Of a DNA stretch of 51,436 nucleotides, positions 17,678 to 27,810 are shown piece after piece. Position 1 is the stretch's first letter; each line of letters opens with the position of its first letter. A program made the translations under genes and the position numbers. The stretch comes from Microbacterium sp. Lineage in GTDB: Bacteria > Actinomycetota > Actinomycetes > Actinomycetales > Microbacteriaceae. The stretch is from NCBI GenBank assembly GCA_003248655.1, contig QFPM01000019.1, forward strand, positions 1 through 51,436. Direction: 5' to 3'. The notes below the pieces were generated by a model. That model saw only the letters and a list, made by a program, of their open reading frames with translations. It did not search any database and had not been told where the DNA came from.

Positions 17678-20600
17678 CTACGCGCTCTCGAAGCCGGAGC
17701 TGGGGTCGAACTTGAGCACGCGCGCGTTCTCGGAGATGGTGCGCACCTCGCCTTCGTCAAACCCTTCGCTCTTGCTGGCCTGGATATCGATCGTGATCTC
17801 GAGCCTCGCGCCGGCGCCGGCGAGGCGATCGATGATCTCGCGAGTCACGTTTCCGATGTCGCGCGAGTACCGATCGGGGTCTACCTTCACGGAGCCGAAG
17901 TAGCGGCTCGGGCGTCTCGGTGCGGCGATGTCTTCGCTCGTCGTCGGCGACTCGTCCGCACCTTTATCGACAAGGACGATGTCGATCGGGCCGACCTCCG
18001 CTGCGCCCTCTTCAGCCGCGCGCACAGCAGCCTCACGAGCCGCGGCGACGCGATCGGCGGACGCCTGCTCATCAGCCTTGTTCCAGTCCACCAGGAGCGT
18101 GCTGTCGGTAACTTGGATCGCTGCGTTGTGCGCTGGCGGCACGATCAATCCGCGGTATCGACCTGCCTCGGTGTCCTTCGCCGTCGCGATCGCGAACTTC
18201 TCGCCGTCGACGAGGACGGAGTTGAGCGACCGTTCGATCGCGGAGTCGAGAGTCTCCCGGTGAACAAGGCGCGGCAGGTAGACGTACCGGGTGAAGTAGC
18301 CCCACAGCTCGCCGACGCTGATCTCACCCTTGTCGCGCCACAGTTGCCCGAGCTCCTGATGGAGGGTCGCGCCGAGGATCGGGGCACCCAACTCGGTCAC
18401 AAGCTGGTCATCGCGGGAGAGCTTTGCGGCCACTCGCTCGGCGAGGGAGCGGCCGCTCGAGTCGGGCACCTTGTCGGTGATGAGATCGAAGGGCTTGGTG
18501 GCGTCGAACTGCTCGGGATATACCGCCCACACGAACGTGTCGCGGATCCGGTCTGTCACCGTTCGGTCGAGCCGCGTCACCCAGTCGTCGGTCTGTTTGC
18601 GCTGCTGCACCGACAGGTTGAGGGCCTCGCTGGTCGCCTGCACGCGCTTCCACGCGAGATAGCTGCGCGCCGCGGCCTCAAGGCTCTCCAGCTCGCTCTT
18701 GTCGGCGACAAGGAACACGAGGGTGTTGCGGTGGACACGCTGGCTCGCACCCTTGGTCTCGACCGCGTCGCGGACCCACTGATGCGCTCCTGAGTCGGAG
18801 CCGTCCGACTTCCGTCGCGAGTGGCGGGGATGGACGATGACGAGTCGCGCGTCCTCGAGATCGGGGATGTCGGCGCTGGATGCGGGCGCGACGTGTACTC
18901 GGTCGAAAACGCCGCGCGACCGCTCCTCGCTGCGGAGCCGTTCGGTGATCTCGTTCCACACCGTCTCTACGTCTTCGCGTAGCCGCTCGGCATAGTCGTT
19001 CGCCGTCTTGGTCACCGACGGCTGTGTGTCGAACCAGAAGTGGCCCTGCTCCTCGTAGAAGTACGTCGACCGCTGCGCGAGCAACTCGATTGCGTTGCCG
19101 AAGTTCCCGAGCGTGTCACCGGGGGTGGCAGTCCCGAGCCAGACGTACTGCTTATCGAGGCCCTTTCGCGAGGCCTTGATGCGCGGCGCGGCACCCATAA
19201 AGATCGTTCGCGCGATCCGCTGCGTGACGAACCTCTGCCCCAAGTTGGGGCGATCGAGGTCGATCTGCTGCGCCATCGACCCCGGACCGTCAATGTCGGA
19301 GTCGATGATTGGCTTCCACTGATCCTCGAGATACTGGGTGAGGTCGGTGTTGACGGTCGTCGCCTCAAGCGGCACGTTGCCGGGGAGGATCAACGGTGAC
19401 GTGTCGTTGGATGCCCACAGTTCGTGCACGATCGATGACACGAGCTTGAGCACGCCGCGGGTCCGCTGGAAGCGCTCCAGAGTGGACCAATCCTCGTACA
19501 AACGATCCAGAAGCTCGGGATGCAGGGGATACGAAGCTCGGATGCGCTGTTCGTAGTCGTCGCTCGGGGCCGCGGCATCCCGGGGGAACAGGGCGGTGTT
19601 GCTCCGGTACAGGGTTACGAAGCTGCGCGCTACGGCAGAGATCGTGGTGAGCCCCTCAGCGTTCGGCGCCTGGAACAATCGGCGGCGGACGATCTCGAAG
19701 GACTCATCCTTGCTTGAGGGTCGCCACTGGTCGGCGACCCGGCGGATCACGTTCTGCAGCCGTTCCAGCGCAAGCTGGCCGTTGGCGCCACCAATCTCGA
19801 TGTCGCTTCCGCTGCCCGCATCACCCGTGTCGGATGCCGGGATCGAAACGACGAGCATCGCCCCCGGCACCGACCGGACCACCTCGGTCAGGGATTGCGC
19901 GAACGTGAACTGCGTCTCGAACGAGCCCGATGGAAGCTCCTTGTCGGTGACGAGCTGCCGCGCGTACGCGACCCACTCGTCGATCAGGATCAGCGCCGGC
20001 GAGTACTTCGCGATCAGCGTCCGCAAGGCTTCGCCCGGGTTCGTGCCAGCCCGATCGTCCTCCGCGATCAGGTCGTACGCTTCGCGGCCTCCGAGCTGCC
20101 AGGCGAGCTCACCCCAGAGTGTGCGCACCTCGGTCCCGTCGTCCTTGATGAGGGGGGAGCCTGCCTTCAGGTACGTGCCGACGAGCGCGACGCGCTTCAC
20201 TCCAAGCGCTGCGAGATCCGAAGTGCTGGTCTCGGCGATGAGTTCGTGCAGCTCCTGCGGGAACTCCTTCGTCGGCGTGCCGCTGAACAGGTGATAGAGG
20301 GCGAGCATCGAGTGCGTCTTGCCGCCACCAAAGTTGGTCTGCAGGTTGACGACCGGGCTCGCGTTCCCGTCCCCGCCGCCCACGCGACGAAGCGCGCGCG
20401 ACAGCAGATCCCGCAGACCCTCCGTGAGGTACGTGCGCGTGAAGAACTCAACCGGGTCACCGTACTCGGGACTCGTCGCCTGTCCCGTCCGTACAAGATG
20501 GAGGTCGGCTGCAAACTCGGATGCCGTGAACTCGCCACGCGCGACATCATCGTGCGGGCGGATCACCTCACGCCAGGGGCGCAACCCCGAACCCGGATCG

Positions 20601-21073
20601 AGAGAGACTGTCGTCCGCTTGACCTGCTTTCGTGTCTGGTCCTCGAAGACCGTGCGCTGCAGATCGACGCGGAGTTTACGAACGTCCTCGGCAGAGTCGA
20701 CCGCGCCGACCGCGTGAAGCAGACGCTCGATCGTGTCGAGCGCGCGCGCAGCATCGTCGGAACTGAAGGGTTCGTTGTGCGCCCAGAGATTACGCGTCTC
20801 GCGCAGTTCGGAGCCGAAGCCCTGCTGCGCCCGCGACAGCACATCCTTGAACCTGTAGCCCTGCTCAGTGATGGCGCGCAACTGTACCTGCACGTCGTGC
20901 TTCGTCAGCGTTCGTGCCGGTCCACCCCGGCGCTGAGCGTCCTCTTGTGCCCACGCAGCCGGCCAGTCCGACGTGCCGTAAGCCGCAGTCATCACCTCGT
21001 CAACCGAGTCGAGCAGGCCCTCCGACAACAGGTCAAAGGCCTTGCCCACGCGGTCACGGTTGTTCATCGCCAT
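17678..21073 (-). CDS. HEPN-DUF499 AAA-type ATPase of a defence cluster
   Basis: 1131 residues. The N-terminal about 130 residues look like a Swt1-type HEPN domain: helical, with RETRNLWAH (R94...H99) fitting the Rx4-6H ribonuclease motif. A large P-loop ATPase follows, with Walker A TNFGGGKTHS (K252) and Walker B ALILIDEW (D365, E366), the DUF499 arrangement (COG1483). The C-terminal third includes an acidic/basic helical stretch. DUF499 proteins occur beside DUF1156 methyltransferases and helicases in defence islands, exactly as here: this gene starts 5 bp after the methyltransferase. Its action is not known to me; ATP-driven target recognition with an RNase output is inferred. GGGGA precedes the ATG. 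Confidence 0.8.
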   Translation of the reverse strand: MAMNNRDRVGKAFDLLSEGLLDSVDEVMTAAYGTSDWPAAWAQEDAQRRGGPARTLTKHDVQVQLRAITEQGYRFKDVLSRAQQGFGSELRETRNLWAHNEPFSSDDAARALDTIERLLHAVGAVDSAEDVRKLRVDLQRTVFEDQTRKQVKRTTVSLDPGSGLRPWREVIRPHDDVARGEFTASEFAADLHLVRTGQATSPEYGDPVEFFTRTYLTEGLRDLLSRALRRVGGGDGNASPVVNLQTNFGGGKTHSMLALYHLFSGTPTKEFPQELHELIAETSTSDLAALGVKRVALVGTYLKAGSPLIKDDGTEVRTLWGELAWQLGGREAYDLIAEDDRAGTNPGEALRTLIAKYSPALILIDEWVAYARQLVTDKELPSGSFETQFTFAQSLTEVVRSVPGAMLVVSIPASDTGDAGSGSDIEIGGANGQLALERLQNVIRRVADQWRPSSKDESFEIVRRRLFQAPNAEGLTTISAVARSFVTLYRSNTALFPRDAAAPSDDYEQRIRASYPLHPELLDRLYEDWSTLERFQRTRGVLKLVSSIVHELWASNDTSPLILPGNVPLEATTVNTDLTQYLEDQWKPIIDSDIDGPGSMAQQIDLDRPNLGQRFVTQRIARTIFMGAAPRIKASRKGLDKQYVWLGTATPGDTLGNFGNAIELLAQRSTYFYEEQGHFWFDTQPSVTKTANDYAERLREDVETVWNEITERLRSEERSRGVFDRVHVAPASSADIPDLEDARLVIVHPRHSRRKSDGSDSGAHQWVRDAVETKGASQRVHRNTLVFLVADKSELESLEAAARSYLAWKRVQATSEALNLSVQQRKQTDDWVTRLDRTVTDRIRDTFVWAVYPEQFDATKPFDLITDKVPDSSGRSLAERVAAKLSRDDQLVTELGAPILGATLHQELGQLWRDKGEISVGELWGYFTRYVYLPRLVHRETLDSAIERSLNSVLVDGEKFAIATAKDTEAGRYRGLIVPPAHNAAIQVTDSTLLVDWNKADEQASADRVAAAREAAVRAAEEGAAEVGPIDIVLVDKGADESPTTSEDIAAPRRPSRYFGSVKVDPDRYSRDIGNVTREIIDRLAGAGARLEITIDIQASKSEGFDEGEVRTISENARVLKFDPSSGFESA

Positions 21074-21078
21074 CGGGA

Positions 21079-23913
21079 TCAGTCCCCATCCTCATCGAAG
21101 TCGAACGCCTGCTGGACGGCCCGCGGAGAGCTGGCGCGCTTTCGCGCCTGCTCGTTCACATCGCCCCACGCACTTACCAACCCGTTGAAGAGGATGGCGT
21201 CCTTCGGTTCGGACTTTTTCTCCGCCTCGTGGTACAGCAGGAAGCCCAACTCCTTGACCGCGTCGAGATTGACCCGTGTTTGAACTGTCGGCAGCATCTC
21301 TGCGACGGCATCCGCTCCCGACTTGGCCATCACAGCCGCGAGGCGGACGGTGGCCTCCCACACACTCACTCGGTCGTCAGAAGCCACGTCCCAGGCGTTG
21401 TCAAGGACCGTCGGGGCTAGGAGCCGCGACTTGCCGCCCTTTGCCTCAAAGATGCCGCCGCGCTCCAACGCACCGATTGACGTGTCCGAGGAGCGGGCGA
21501 GTTGGTCCGCGATGCCGGAGCTCTCCTGCCCCCATCCATACTGGCGGTACCACTTGACTGCAAATCGGGTGTCGGGGTCGAAGTCCGATGTTTGATCTTC
21601 AAGAACGTCATCGAGCGCGGAGTTGATCAAGAGTAGGGCCTCTCGAACACTCATGTCCGATCCGTCGGCTTCGCGCACTCTTGAGTAGCGAGAGAATGCC
21701 GCGATCCCAGGGCCGATCGCGGCTTGGGCCAGATCAACGGGCGCAATGTTCCCCATCATCAACGCCCTGAGCGCGCCCGGCAGTTCGGCCTTAAGCGCTG
21801 CCGCAAAGGAGCGTCTTGTTGCTGCAGGCGCCTCTTCCGGTCGGGGGCGACAGGCGAGCACGATCGAGGACGCGAGCGCGTTGCTGCCGATGTCGCGGGT
21901 CCGACCGGCTCGCTCGCTTCGCATTGGCCAGGTCGCGGTCACCTCCCATCCGGATCCGATGATGGCCTGAAGAATCGTGTACCAGCCGCCTTTCGACGCG
22001 GTCGAGGTAGTCGACTCCTGCTGCTTGTACGCGTAGTAGACGGTTATGGGCAGCTCTAGGGATGCGTCCGATCGCATCCGCGAGAAGACTCGCTCGAACC
22101 CTGCGGTGAAGAACTGCTCGGCCTGAACCTTTCCTCCCCAACGGTGCGGATTGGCCACCAGCTCATCCTGCTTAGGCGTCTGCACGGTTTCGAGTTCCGG
22201 CAGGGCCAGGCTTCGCAGCGCGCGCCGTAGCCATACGTAGAAGAAGTCCGATAGGTCGGCGTATCCGACATAGTCGAAGTACGGAGGGTCGGTCGAAACA
22301 ACCATGCCCCGATACGAGACCGAGGCCGCATCTCCGGGTGAGACCTTGGCAGGCTCTGCATGCGGCAACTGCTCAATCGCCTCGGCGATTGTGTCGAGCG
22401 CGACGCCAATGTCGCCCGACGCCCCCGCAAACGGGTAGACCTCCACAAAGTCCCAAGCAATTTGAATTGCCTGCTTTGAGAAGAGGTTCCGAGTCTGATC
22501 ACGACTATTGGACCACGTGGCGAGTGAGTTACCAAGATCAGCAGTGCGGCTGACTCCTAGGGCAAGGTACACCGCGACTGAGTCAGCATACGCTCGAGCG
22601 CCGTTACCCCCTTCGCTCAGAGCTACGCCCTCGGCTAGCCCAGCGGCGCGGGCATCTGAAAGTACCTGCTCTCTAATCTCCCCAACCAGATCGGTGAGCA
22701 CGACCATGGTTTGGAGCTGTCGTGGGAGGAAGAGATCGGTCCACTCTCGCATGCCGTACGCGCGGATGTTGATGCCCAGCCCTTTGTCGGGAGTCTCCCC
22801 GGGGGGCGCATCTCCTGCAGTTCGTGCGGAGGAGGGATTTACGTGGATGCGGTCGACCGCGACGTACTCGCGGCCCCGACCACTCTTCGACTTCACCACA
22901 GCCGCGAGAAGCTGATACCCCATCCGGCCCGCGCGGGCTTCAGCGCGAATGTAGTCCAGGCTGATCGGCGTACCGTCGGCGATGGATACGGCTCCCGCGC
23001 GCCCAACGGTTCCGTCCTGCTGCTTCGTCGGGCCAAGCCGATCCCGCCGTAGCGTGTAACTGATGCTGTCCGCCTCAACTCGAGGCTCAACCCAAACAGG
23101 CTTAGCCGGCTTGGTCGATAGCCACCATGAGTTCACGAGCGGGACTTCGACTGGATTCGCAGGATTAGGGCTCCGCACAGTCCGCGCCCACTTCCACGCA
23201 ATCGGCTCGGCGAGAGTTCCGTCCTCGTGGTACACCGATGGATAAAGTCCGTCGAGGCGCTCCTGGGCAGCCGATCTGAGATCGGCGCCATACTTCCGAA
23301 CGTCCTCAGCGAGGCCGCGAGTGCCGTCCCAGCCCGTCAGATTCGCCCCCGCGGACGGATGGATCGGGCGCTGATTGAGGAACATCTGAGGAAGCTGAAG
23401 CAACGCCCGCTCGATTAGAACCGCGACCGGATTAAGGTCGCTCGAAGCGGTCGGGATGCCTAGTCGTTGTGCCTCAAGCGGGATGGAGCCACCGCCAGCG
23501 AATGGATCGATAACTGTAGGCATTCCATCGGGGTTGGAGCGCAAGATCTCACGGCGGGCCTCATTCCACAAGCGCTCGTCGGCTCGGTTCTCCCACTTGA
23601 CGAGACGCGAGATGATCTCGTGGAGGCGGGCGCGCTCAGCATCCTGTTCATCCATGGTCGGAAAGAGATCAGGCCGAGACGCCGGGTCGTCTACGAGCTG
23701 GGCGAAAAGGACGGCACGAGCGGTGGCAAGCGGCTTTCGCGACCACCATATGTGCAGCGGGAACGGATGCCCAGAGCGAATCGATTTCTCTCGCACGGAC
23801 TCCGCATTGATGACTTCGAGAGGCAAGGAAACTTCGATGAGCTTTTTCTTGGGTGTCGCGTTCACAGGTGCATCTCTCGTGGGTTGGTTGGTGGTCTCGA
23901 TCGGGTGGGTCAT
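21079..23913 (-). CDS. DUF1156 DNA methyltransferase
   Basis: 944 residues from the ATG at 23913, with GGAGG eight bases upstream; the longer frame would use a TTG. The N-terminus has the DUF1156 signature (FPLHIWWSRKPLATARAVLF). The SAM-binding motif is DPFAGGGS (136-143) and the catalytic motif DPPY (542-545), consistent with an N6-adenine or N4-cytosine DNA methyltransferase of COG1743. The start overlaps the helicase stop (ATGA), so translation is coupled. In such clusters the methylase is thought to mark self DNA while the helicase and ATPase act on unmodified DNA; that division of labour is inference. Confidence 0.88.
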   Translation of the reverse strand: MTHPIETTNQPTRDAPVNATPKKKLIEVSLPLEVINAESVREKSIRSGHPFPLHIWWSRKPLATARAVLFAQLVDDPASRPDLFPTMDEQDAERARLHEIISRLVKWENRADERLWNEARREILRSNPDGMPTVIDPFAGGGSIPLEAQRLGIPTASSDLNPVAVLIERALLQLPQMFLNQRPIHPSAGANLTGWDGTRGLAEDVRKYGADLRSAAQERLDGLYPSVYHEDGTLAEPIAWKWARTVRSPNPANPVEVPLVNSWWLSTKPAKPVWVEPRVEADSISYTLRRDRLGPTKQQDGTVGRAGAVSIADGTPISLDYIRAEARAGRMGYQLLAAVVKSKSGRGREYVAVDRIHVNPSSARTAGDAPPGETPDKGLGINIRAYGMREWTDLFLPRQLQTMVVLTDLVGEIREQVLSDARAAGLAEGVALSEGGNGARAYADSVAVYLALGVSRTADLGNSLATWSNSRDQTRNLFSKQAIQIAWDFVEVYPFAGASGDIGVALDTIAEAIEQLPHAEPAKVSPGDAASVSYRGMVVSTDPPYFDYVGYADLSDFFYVWLRRALRSLALPELETVQTPKQDELVANPHRWGGKVQAEQFFTAGFERVFSRMRSDASLELPITVYYAYKQQESTTSTASKGGWYTILQAIIGSGWEVTATWPMRSERAGRTRDIGSNALASSIVLACRPRPEEAPAATRRSFAAALKAELPGALRALMMGNIAPVDLAQAAIGPGIAAFSRYSRVREADGSDMSVREALLLINSALDDVLEDQTSDFDPDTRFAVKWYRQYGWGQESSGIADQLARSSDTSIGALERGGIFEAKGGKSRLLAPTVLDNAWDVASDDRVSVWEATVRLAAVMAKSGADAVAEMLPTVQTRVNLDAVKELGFLLYHEAEKKSEPKDAILFNGLVSAWGDVNEQARKRASSPRAVQQAFDFDEDGD

Positions 23914-26900
23914 CGCGGCTGACCTCCGCGATCCCAATAGTCACGCCACTCCTCGTTGTACGACCGCGTCGTCGCAGAGGGCTCGATGTGGGTGAACGCG
24001 TCGAGCACATAGCGAAGTCGATCCCGCTTCTCGCCATTCGGAGACACGAGCACAAGCGCGAGCCGGTGGCGGTCGCCTTGCGTCTGGGCGAAGGTGACCT
24101 CGTTCGTCGTGATGGTGAATGTGTCGGACCCCTCAATCCGACCCTTCACTTCGATGTAGTGGATGCGCCCGTCGGGATCGAAGGACTGGATGTCGTACCC
24201 GGGGTTGTTCCGGGGCATCTCGTGGGGCGTGCGACCGAGTGCGCGCTCGGCAGTGAGGACGGCCTCCACGGCTCGACGCTCGACCAGTTCGGTGTTGCGC
24301 GCGAAGGTCTGGCGCGCGGCATCCTCGTCGCCAGTCGACAGTCGTTGGCTCGGCACGACGAGTGCTGTTCCGCGGACGACCGCGGGAAGTGCGACAAGCT
24401 GAGTGCTCTGGTCGAGGGCGCGGAGCCGTTTGTCGAGTCGCTCGTCGAGCTGGCGGGCTCGTTGGAGCACTGTTTCCGCGCGGACCCGACCGGTGGTTCC
24501 CGCGCGTTCGAGTGCCTCGAGGCGGTTGTGCTCGCGGTCCCAGTGGTTGATCTCGGCGAGGAGACGTTCCTTGACCTGCACGCGGGTGCGGTCGACGTCC
24601 ACGGTGATGCGCGCCGCGAGTTCGTCCATACGAGGTGCGAGTCCGTCGCGATAGGCCCACGCGCGGATGGAGCGTTCGTGGTCGCTCTTCGCCCAGTCCT
24701 CCGCGAGAACCGCTGCGATTGCTTCCGCCTCATCGGCGTGTGGCGTGTCGTAGTCGAGATACGGTGGCGCCGCGGCCAGCGTCACGGTACCCGCGGTATC
24801 GAGGACGGGGTAGTCGAAGTGGTGTGACACGGTGTCGGCATCGGGCGTCGCGTTCTGGATCCGCTGCTCGACTGCGTACAACATCGCCGTGCGGTCGGAT
24901 TGCTGCTCGCGGCGATCGACGAACACAGCTCCGCGTTTGAGCACGGGCCCGAGGTCTTCGATGGTGAGTTCGATGATCGCTTGCAGCAGCGGATGGCCGG
25001 GCGCGAGGAGCGCGGCCTGTGTCTGATTCTCGAGGCGGACGTGCGCGGTCTCGAAAGTGACTCGTTCGTACCGTTCCGGCACGGGAGCCCACCGGTTGAG
25101 TCGGCGTGCGGTGTCGATGACGCGCTGTGGCACGCGAGTGATCTCGTACCGACCCTTCTCACGTCGGCGGATGCGGCCGCCGAGGCGTTCGAAGGCAGGG
25201 ATGAAGAACGCCGCGATGTACCCGGGCTGCAGGCGTCGTTCGCGGGCCTTCTCCATTCGCCCACGGATCTCTTCGAGGTTGAGAGAGGAGTACATCTCGG
25301 GGTGGAGGGCTCGCTCGGCGACCATCGTGTCGAGTCCGTGCGCAACGCTCGCGTCGATGACACGGTCGAGTTCGGCCTTGCGCTCGGGTTGGTCTCCATA
25401 CCTGATCGCTTCGATCAGCAGTTCTCGGAGTGACTTCTCCTGGAAGGCATCCGCATCGCCGAGGACGTTGAAGAGGTTGCCGTTGTACGCGATCGACATC
25501 TGGTCGATCTTTGAGAGGAGCCGTATGAAGACATCTCCCTCGCGGGTGTCTTTCGCGACCATGTTCCACAGGTGGCAGACCTCGCGCTGGCCGATGCGGT
25601 GGATGCGACCAAAGCGTTGCTCGATGCGGTTCGGGTTCCACGGCAGATCGTAATTAACCATCAGGTGCGCGCGCTGCAGGTTGAGGCCCTCGCCTGCGGC
25701 ATCCGTCGCCAGAAGTACGACCGTGTTGCGGTCGTAGGTGAACCGCTCGCGTGCAGCTTTGCGATCCTCTCGGCGGGTGCCACCGTGAATGGTGATGACG
25801 GACTCGGGGCGACCAAGTTGAGTCGTGATCTTCTGCCGCAGGTAGTCGAGGGTGTCTTTGTGCTCGGTAAAGATGATGATCTTGCGCGGTTCACCCGAGT
25901 CGTCGTGGACGAGGAGCTGGTCGTCGAGGATCGCGCGCAGCTGCACCCACTTCTTGTCGTCGTCGAGGAGCCGAACGCGGCGGGCGACGCGGATGAGGTC
26001 TTCGAGAATCGCGATCTCTGCGCGGAGTTCGCCAATCGACTCGGCAGCTGTGGCAAGGTCGACGACTTCATCCACGCGCGCCTCGAACTGTGCACGTTCT
26101 TCTTCGGCGATCTCTTCATCGAGATCATCGAACTCATCGGGGTTGAAGCTTGGCGCCGAAGCGGAGGCGTCTTCGAAGTCGAGTGTGACACGGCCGGTCG
26201 ACCACTCGTCGATCGTCGCCGTCATCGAGGTGTTGTAGCGTGCCTCGTCGGTCGCCCGCTGCCACTCCCGCACACGCGTCTCAAGTCGCGCCTGGCGTCT
26301 CTCGAGCGATCGGAGGATGGCTTCGGGGCTCGAGGCGAGGCGTCGCTGCAGTACGGTGAGCGCGAAGCCCACGTTGTTGCCGCGCTTCCTGTCGCCTGCC
26401 TGTGCGAGGCGTTCCGCGCGACCCATCTCGGTGCGGACGTAGCCGGTGACCAGCTCGTACAGTTCACGTTCGGGGTCGCTGAGGTCGTACTCGACCGTGT
26501 ACGCGCGGCGTTCGGGGAACAGAGGCTTGCCCTCGAAGGTGAGGAGTTCTTCCTTCACCATGCGCCGCATCAGGCCGCGAGTGTCCGTGCGGTGCACGCC
26601 GGCGCGGAACTGGCCTTCGAATCGGTCGCGGTCGAGCAGAGACATGAACAGCTGGAAGTCCTCTTCTTTGCCTGCGTGCGGGGTCGCGGTCATGAGGAGG
26701 AAGTTGTGCGCGGTCTCGGCGAGCAGACGGCCAAGTCGAAATCGCTTCGTCTCGTCGACTTGACCGGCCCACGATGAGTAGTGCGCCGACATGCGATGCG
26801 CCTCGTCGACGACGACAGCGTCCCAGGTGACGTCGGAGAGCTGCTCGATCAGGTCGTCGCTGCGGGAGAGCTGGTCCATCCGTGCGATCAGGAACGGGTG

Positions 26901-27509
26901 CTCGGCGAACACGTTGCGCCCTTGCGCGTCGTCGACCATCTGGCGGTTGAAGATCTCGAACGAGAGGTCGAACTTCTGCGACAGTTCTTCCCGCCACTGC
27001 TCCACGAGGCCGCCGGGGGCGACGATCAGCGCTCGTTCGCAGTCGGCGCGGAGGATGAGCTCCTTGAGGTAGAGGCCGGCCATGATCGTCTTGCCGGCGC
27101 CGGGGTCGTCGGCGAGCAGGAACCGCAGTGGGATCCGCGGGAGGAGTTCCTCGTATACCGCGCGAATCTGATGCGGCAGAGGATCGACGTCGGAGCTGTT
27201 CACCGCCGCCATCGGGTCGTAGAGCGCAGCGTACTTGATGCGTAGGGCCTCGGCCGCGAGGCGGAACTCATCGGGGTCGCCATCAAACGCGGGGGCGTTG
27301 CCCAGCTCGGTGATCAGCTCGAGCTTGCCAGCATCCGCGTCGGTGATCATCCGCTCGCCGGTGCGGCCGGAGTCGTCACGGAAGAAGATCTCGACGAGCG
27401 CATCGTCCAGCGGCGTCACGCCGACGAGCGTCACCGGCCGCCCAGGCAAGACGCCAAGCAGGCGTTGCCCAGCACGCAACGAGGCGAGCGTCACCGCAGG
27501 TGCGTCCAC
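23910..27509 (-). CDS. SNF2-type helicase with C-terminal DUF3883-like domain
   Basis: 1199 residues from the GTG at 27509, chosen because GGGGAGG lies six bases upstream; an in-frame ATG at 27599 would overlap the HTH gene. Superfamily 2 motifs are complete: DDPGAGKT (K140), DEAH (235-238), TATPHAGK, and the C-terminal lobe ATDAAGEGLNLQ and IEQRFGRIHRIGQ. A long helical insert follows. The last about 150 residues contain NPGYDIQS...HYIEVKGR, the DUF3883 pattern, which resembles a D...ExK nuclease-like fold. ATP-driven DNA translocase, probably the motor of the methyltransferase-linked defence system; order HTH, helicase, methylase, ATPase. Confidence 0.87.
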   Translation of the reverse strand: MDAPAVTLASLRAGQRLLGVLPGRPVTLVGVTPLDDALVEIFFRDDSGRTGERMITDADAGKLELITELGNAPAFDGDPDEFRLAAEALRIKYAALYDPMAAVNSSDVDPLPHQIRAVYEELLPRIPLRFLLADDPGAGKTIMAGLYLKELILRADCERALIVAPGGLVEQWREELSQKFDLSFEIFNRQMVDDAQGRNVFAEHPFLIARMDQLSRSDDLIEQLSDVTWDAVVVDEAHRMSAHYSSWAGQVDETKRFRLGRLLAETAHNFLLMTATPHAGKEEDFQLFMSLLDRDRFEGQFRAGVHRTDTRGLMRRMVKEELLTFEGKPLFPERRAYTVEYDLSDPERELYELVTGYVRTEMGRAERLAQAGDRKRGNNVGFALTVLQRRLASSPEAILRSLERRQARLETRVREWQRATDEARYNTSMTATIDEWSTGRVTLDFEDASASAPSFNPDEFDDLDEEIAEEERAQFEARVDEVVDLATAAESIGELRAEIAILEDLIRVARRVRLLDDDKKWVQLRAILDDQLLVHDDSGEPRKIIIFTEHKDTLDYLRQKITTQLGRPESVITIHGGTRREDRKAARERFTYDRNTVVLLATDAAGEGLNLQRAHLMVNYDLPWNPNRIEQRFGRIHRIGQREVCHLWNMVAKDTREGDVFIRLLSKIDQMSIAYNGNLFNVLGDADAFQEKSLRELLIEAIRYGDQPERKAELDRVIDASVAHGLDTMVAERALHPEMYSSLNLEEIRGRMEKARERRLQPGYIAAFFIPAFERLGGRIRRREKGRYEITRVPQRVIDTARRLNRWAPVPERYERVTFETAHVRLENQTQAALLAPGHPLLQAIIELTIEDLGPVLKRGAVFVDRREQQSDRTAMLYAVEQRIQNATPDADTVSHHFDYPVLDTAGTVTLAAAPPYLDYDTPHADEAEAIAAVLAEDWAKSDHERSIRAWAYRDGLAPRMDELAARITVDVDRTRVQVKERLLAEINHWDREHNRLEALERAGTTGRVRAETVLQRARQLDERLDKRLRALDQSTQLVALPAVVRGTALVVPSQRLSTGDEDAARQTFARNTELVERRAVEAVLTAERALGRTPHEMPRNNPGYDIQSFDPDGRIHYIEVKGRIEGSDTFTITTNEVTFAQTQGDRHRLALVLVSPNGEKRDRLRYVLDAFTHIEPSATTRSYNEEWRDYWDRGGQPR

Positions 27510-27579
27510 GTGGTTCCTCCCCTGGAAAATGGCAAGTCGATCAAGATACGTCGGACCGCCGACATCGCGGCCGGCTCGG

Positions 27580-27762
27580 TCAGTGCGGGGATTCGGCATC
27601 TCCCTTGCGCACCCAGTCGTCGACCTCGCTCGCCTGGAACTTCCACAGACGCCCGACCTTGTGCGCCGGCATCCCCTTGTCGGAGATCCAGGCGTAGATC
27701 GTGTCCTTGGTCACGCCCAAGTGCTCAGCGATGTCGTCGGCAGAGAGCCACGGCTCTGACAT
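27580..27762 (-). CDS. excisionase-family helix-turn-helix protein
   Basis: 60 residues, nearly all one MerR-like HTH_17 domain: WLSADDIAEHLGVTKDTIYAWISDKGMPAHKVGRLWKF gives the helix-turn-helix plus wing in the usual spacing, followed by EVDDWVRKG. Such small proteins bind DNA as transcription regulators or recombination directionality factors. It is the first gene of the helicase-methyltransferase operon, 70 bp ahead of the helicase start, and probably regulates it. Confidence 0.85.
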   Translation of the reverse strand: MSEPWLSADDIAEHLGVTKDTIYAWISDKGMPAHKVGRLWKFQASEVDDWVRKGDAESPH

Positions 27763-27810
27763 TCACGCCCCCATGCGGATTGAGCCGGATGTATCCGGGT
27801 ATGGCCGATC

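Noticed and set aside
27510..27599. N-terminal extension of the helicase from the ATG at 27599.
   Set aside because: It overlaps the HTH gene, and an excellent GGGGAGG site precedes the GTG at 27509.
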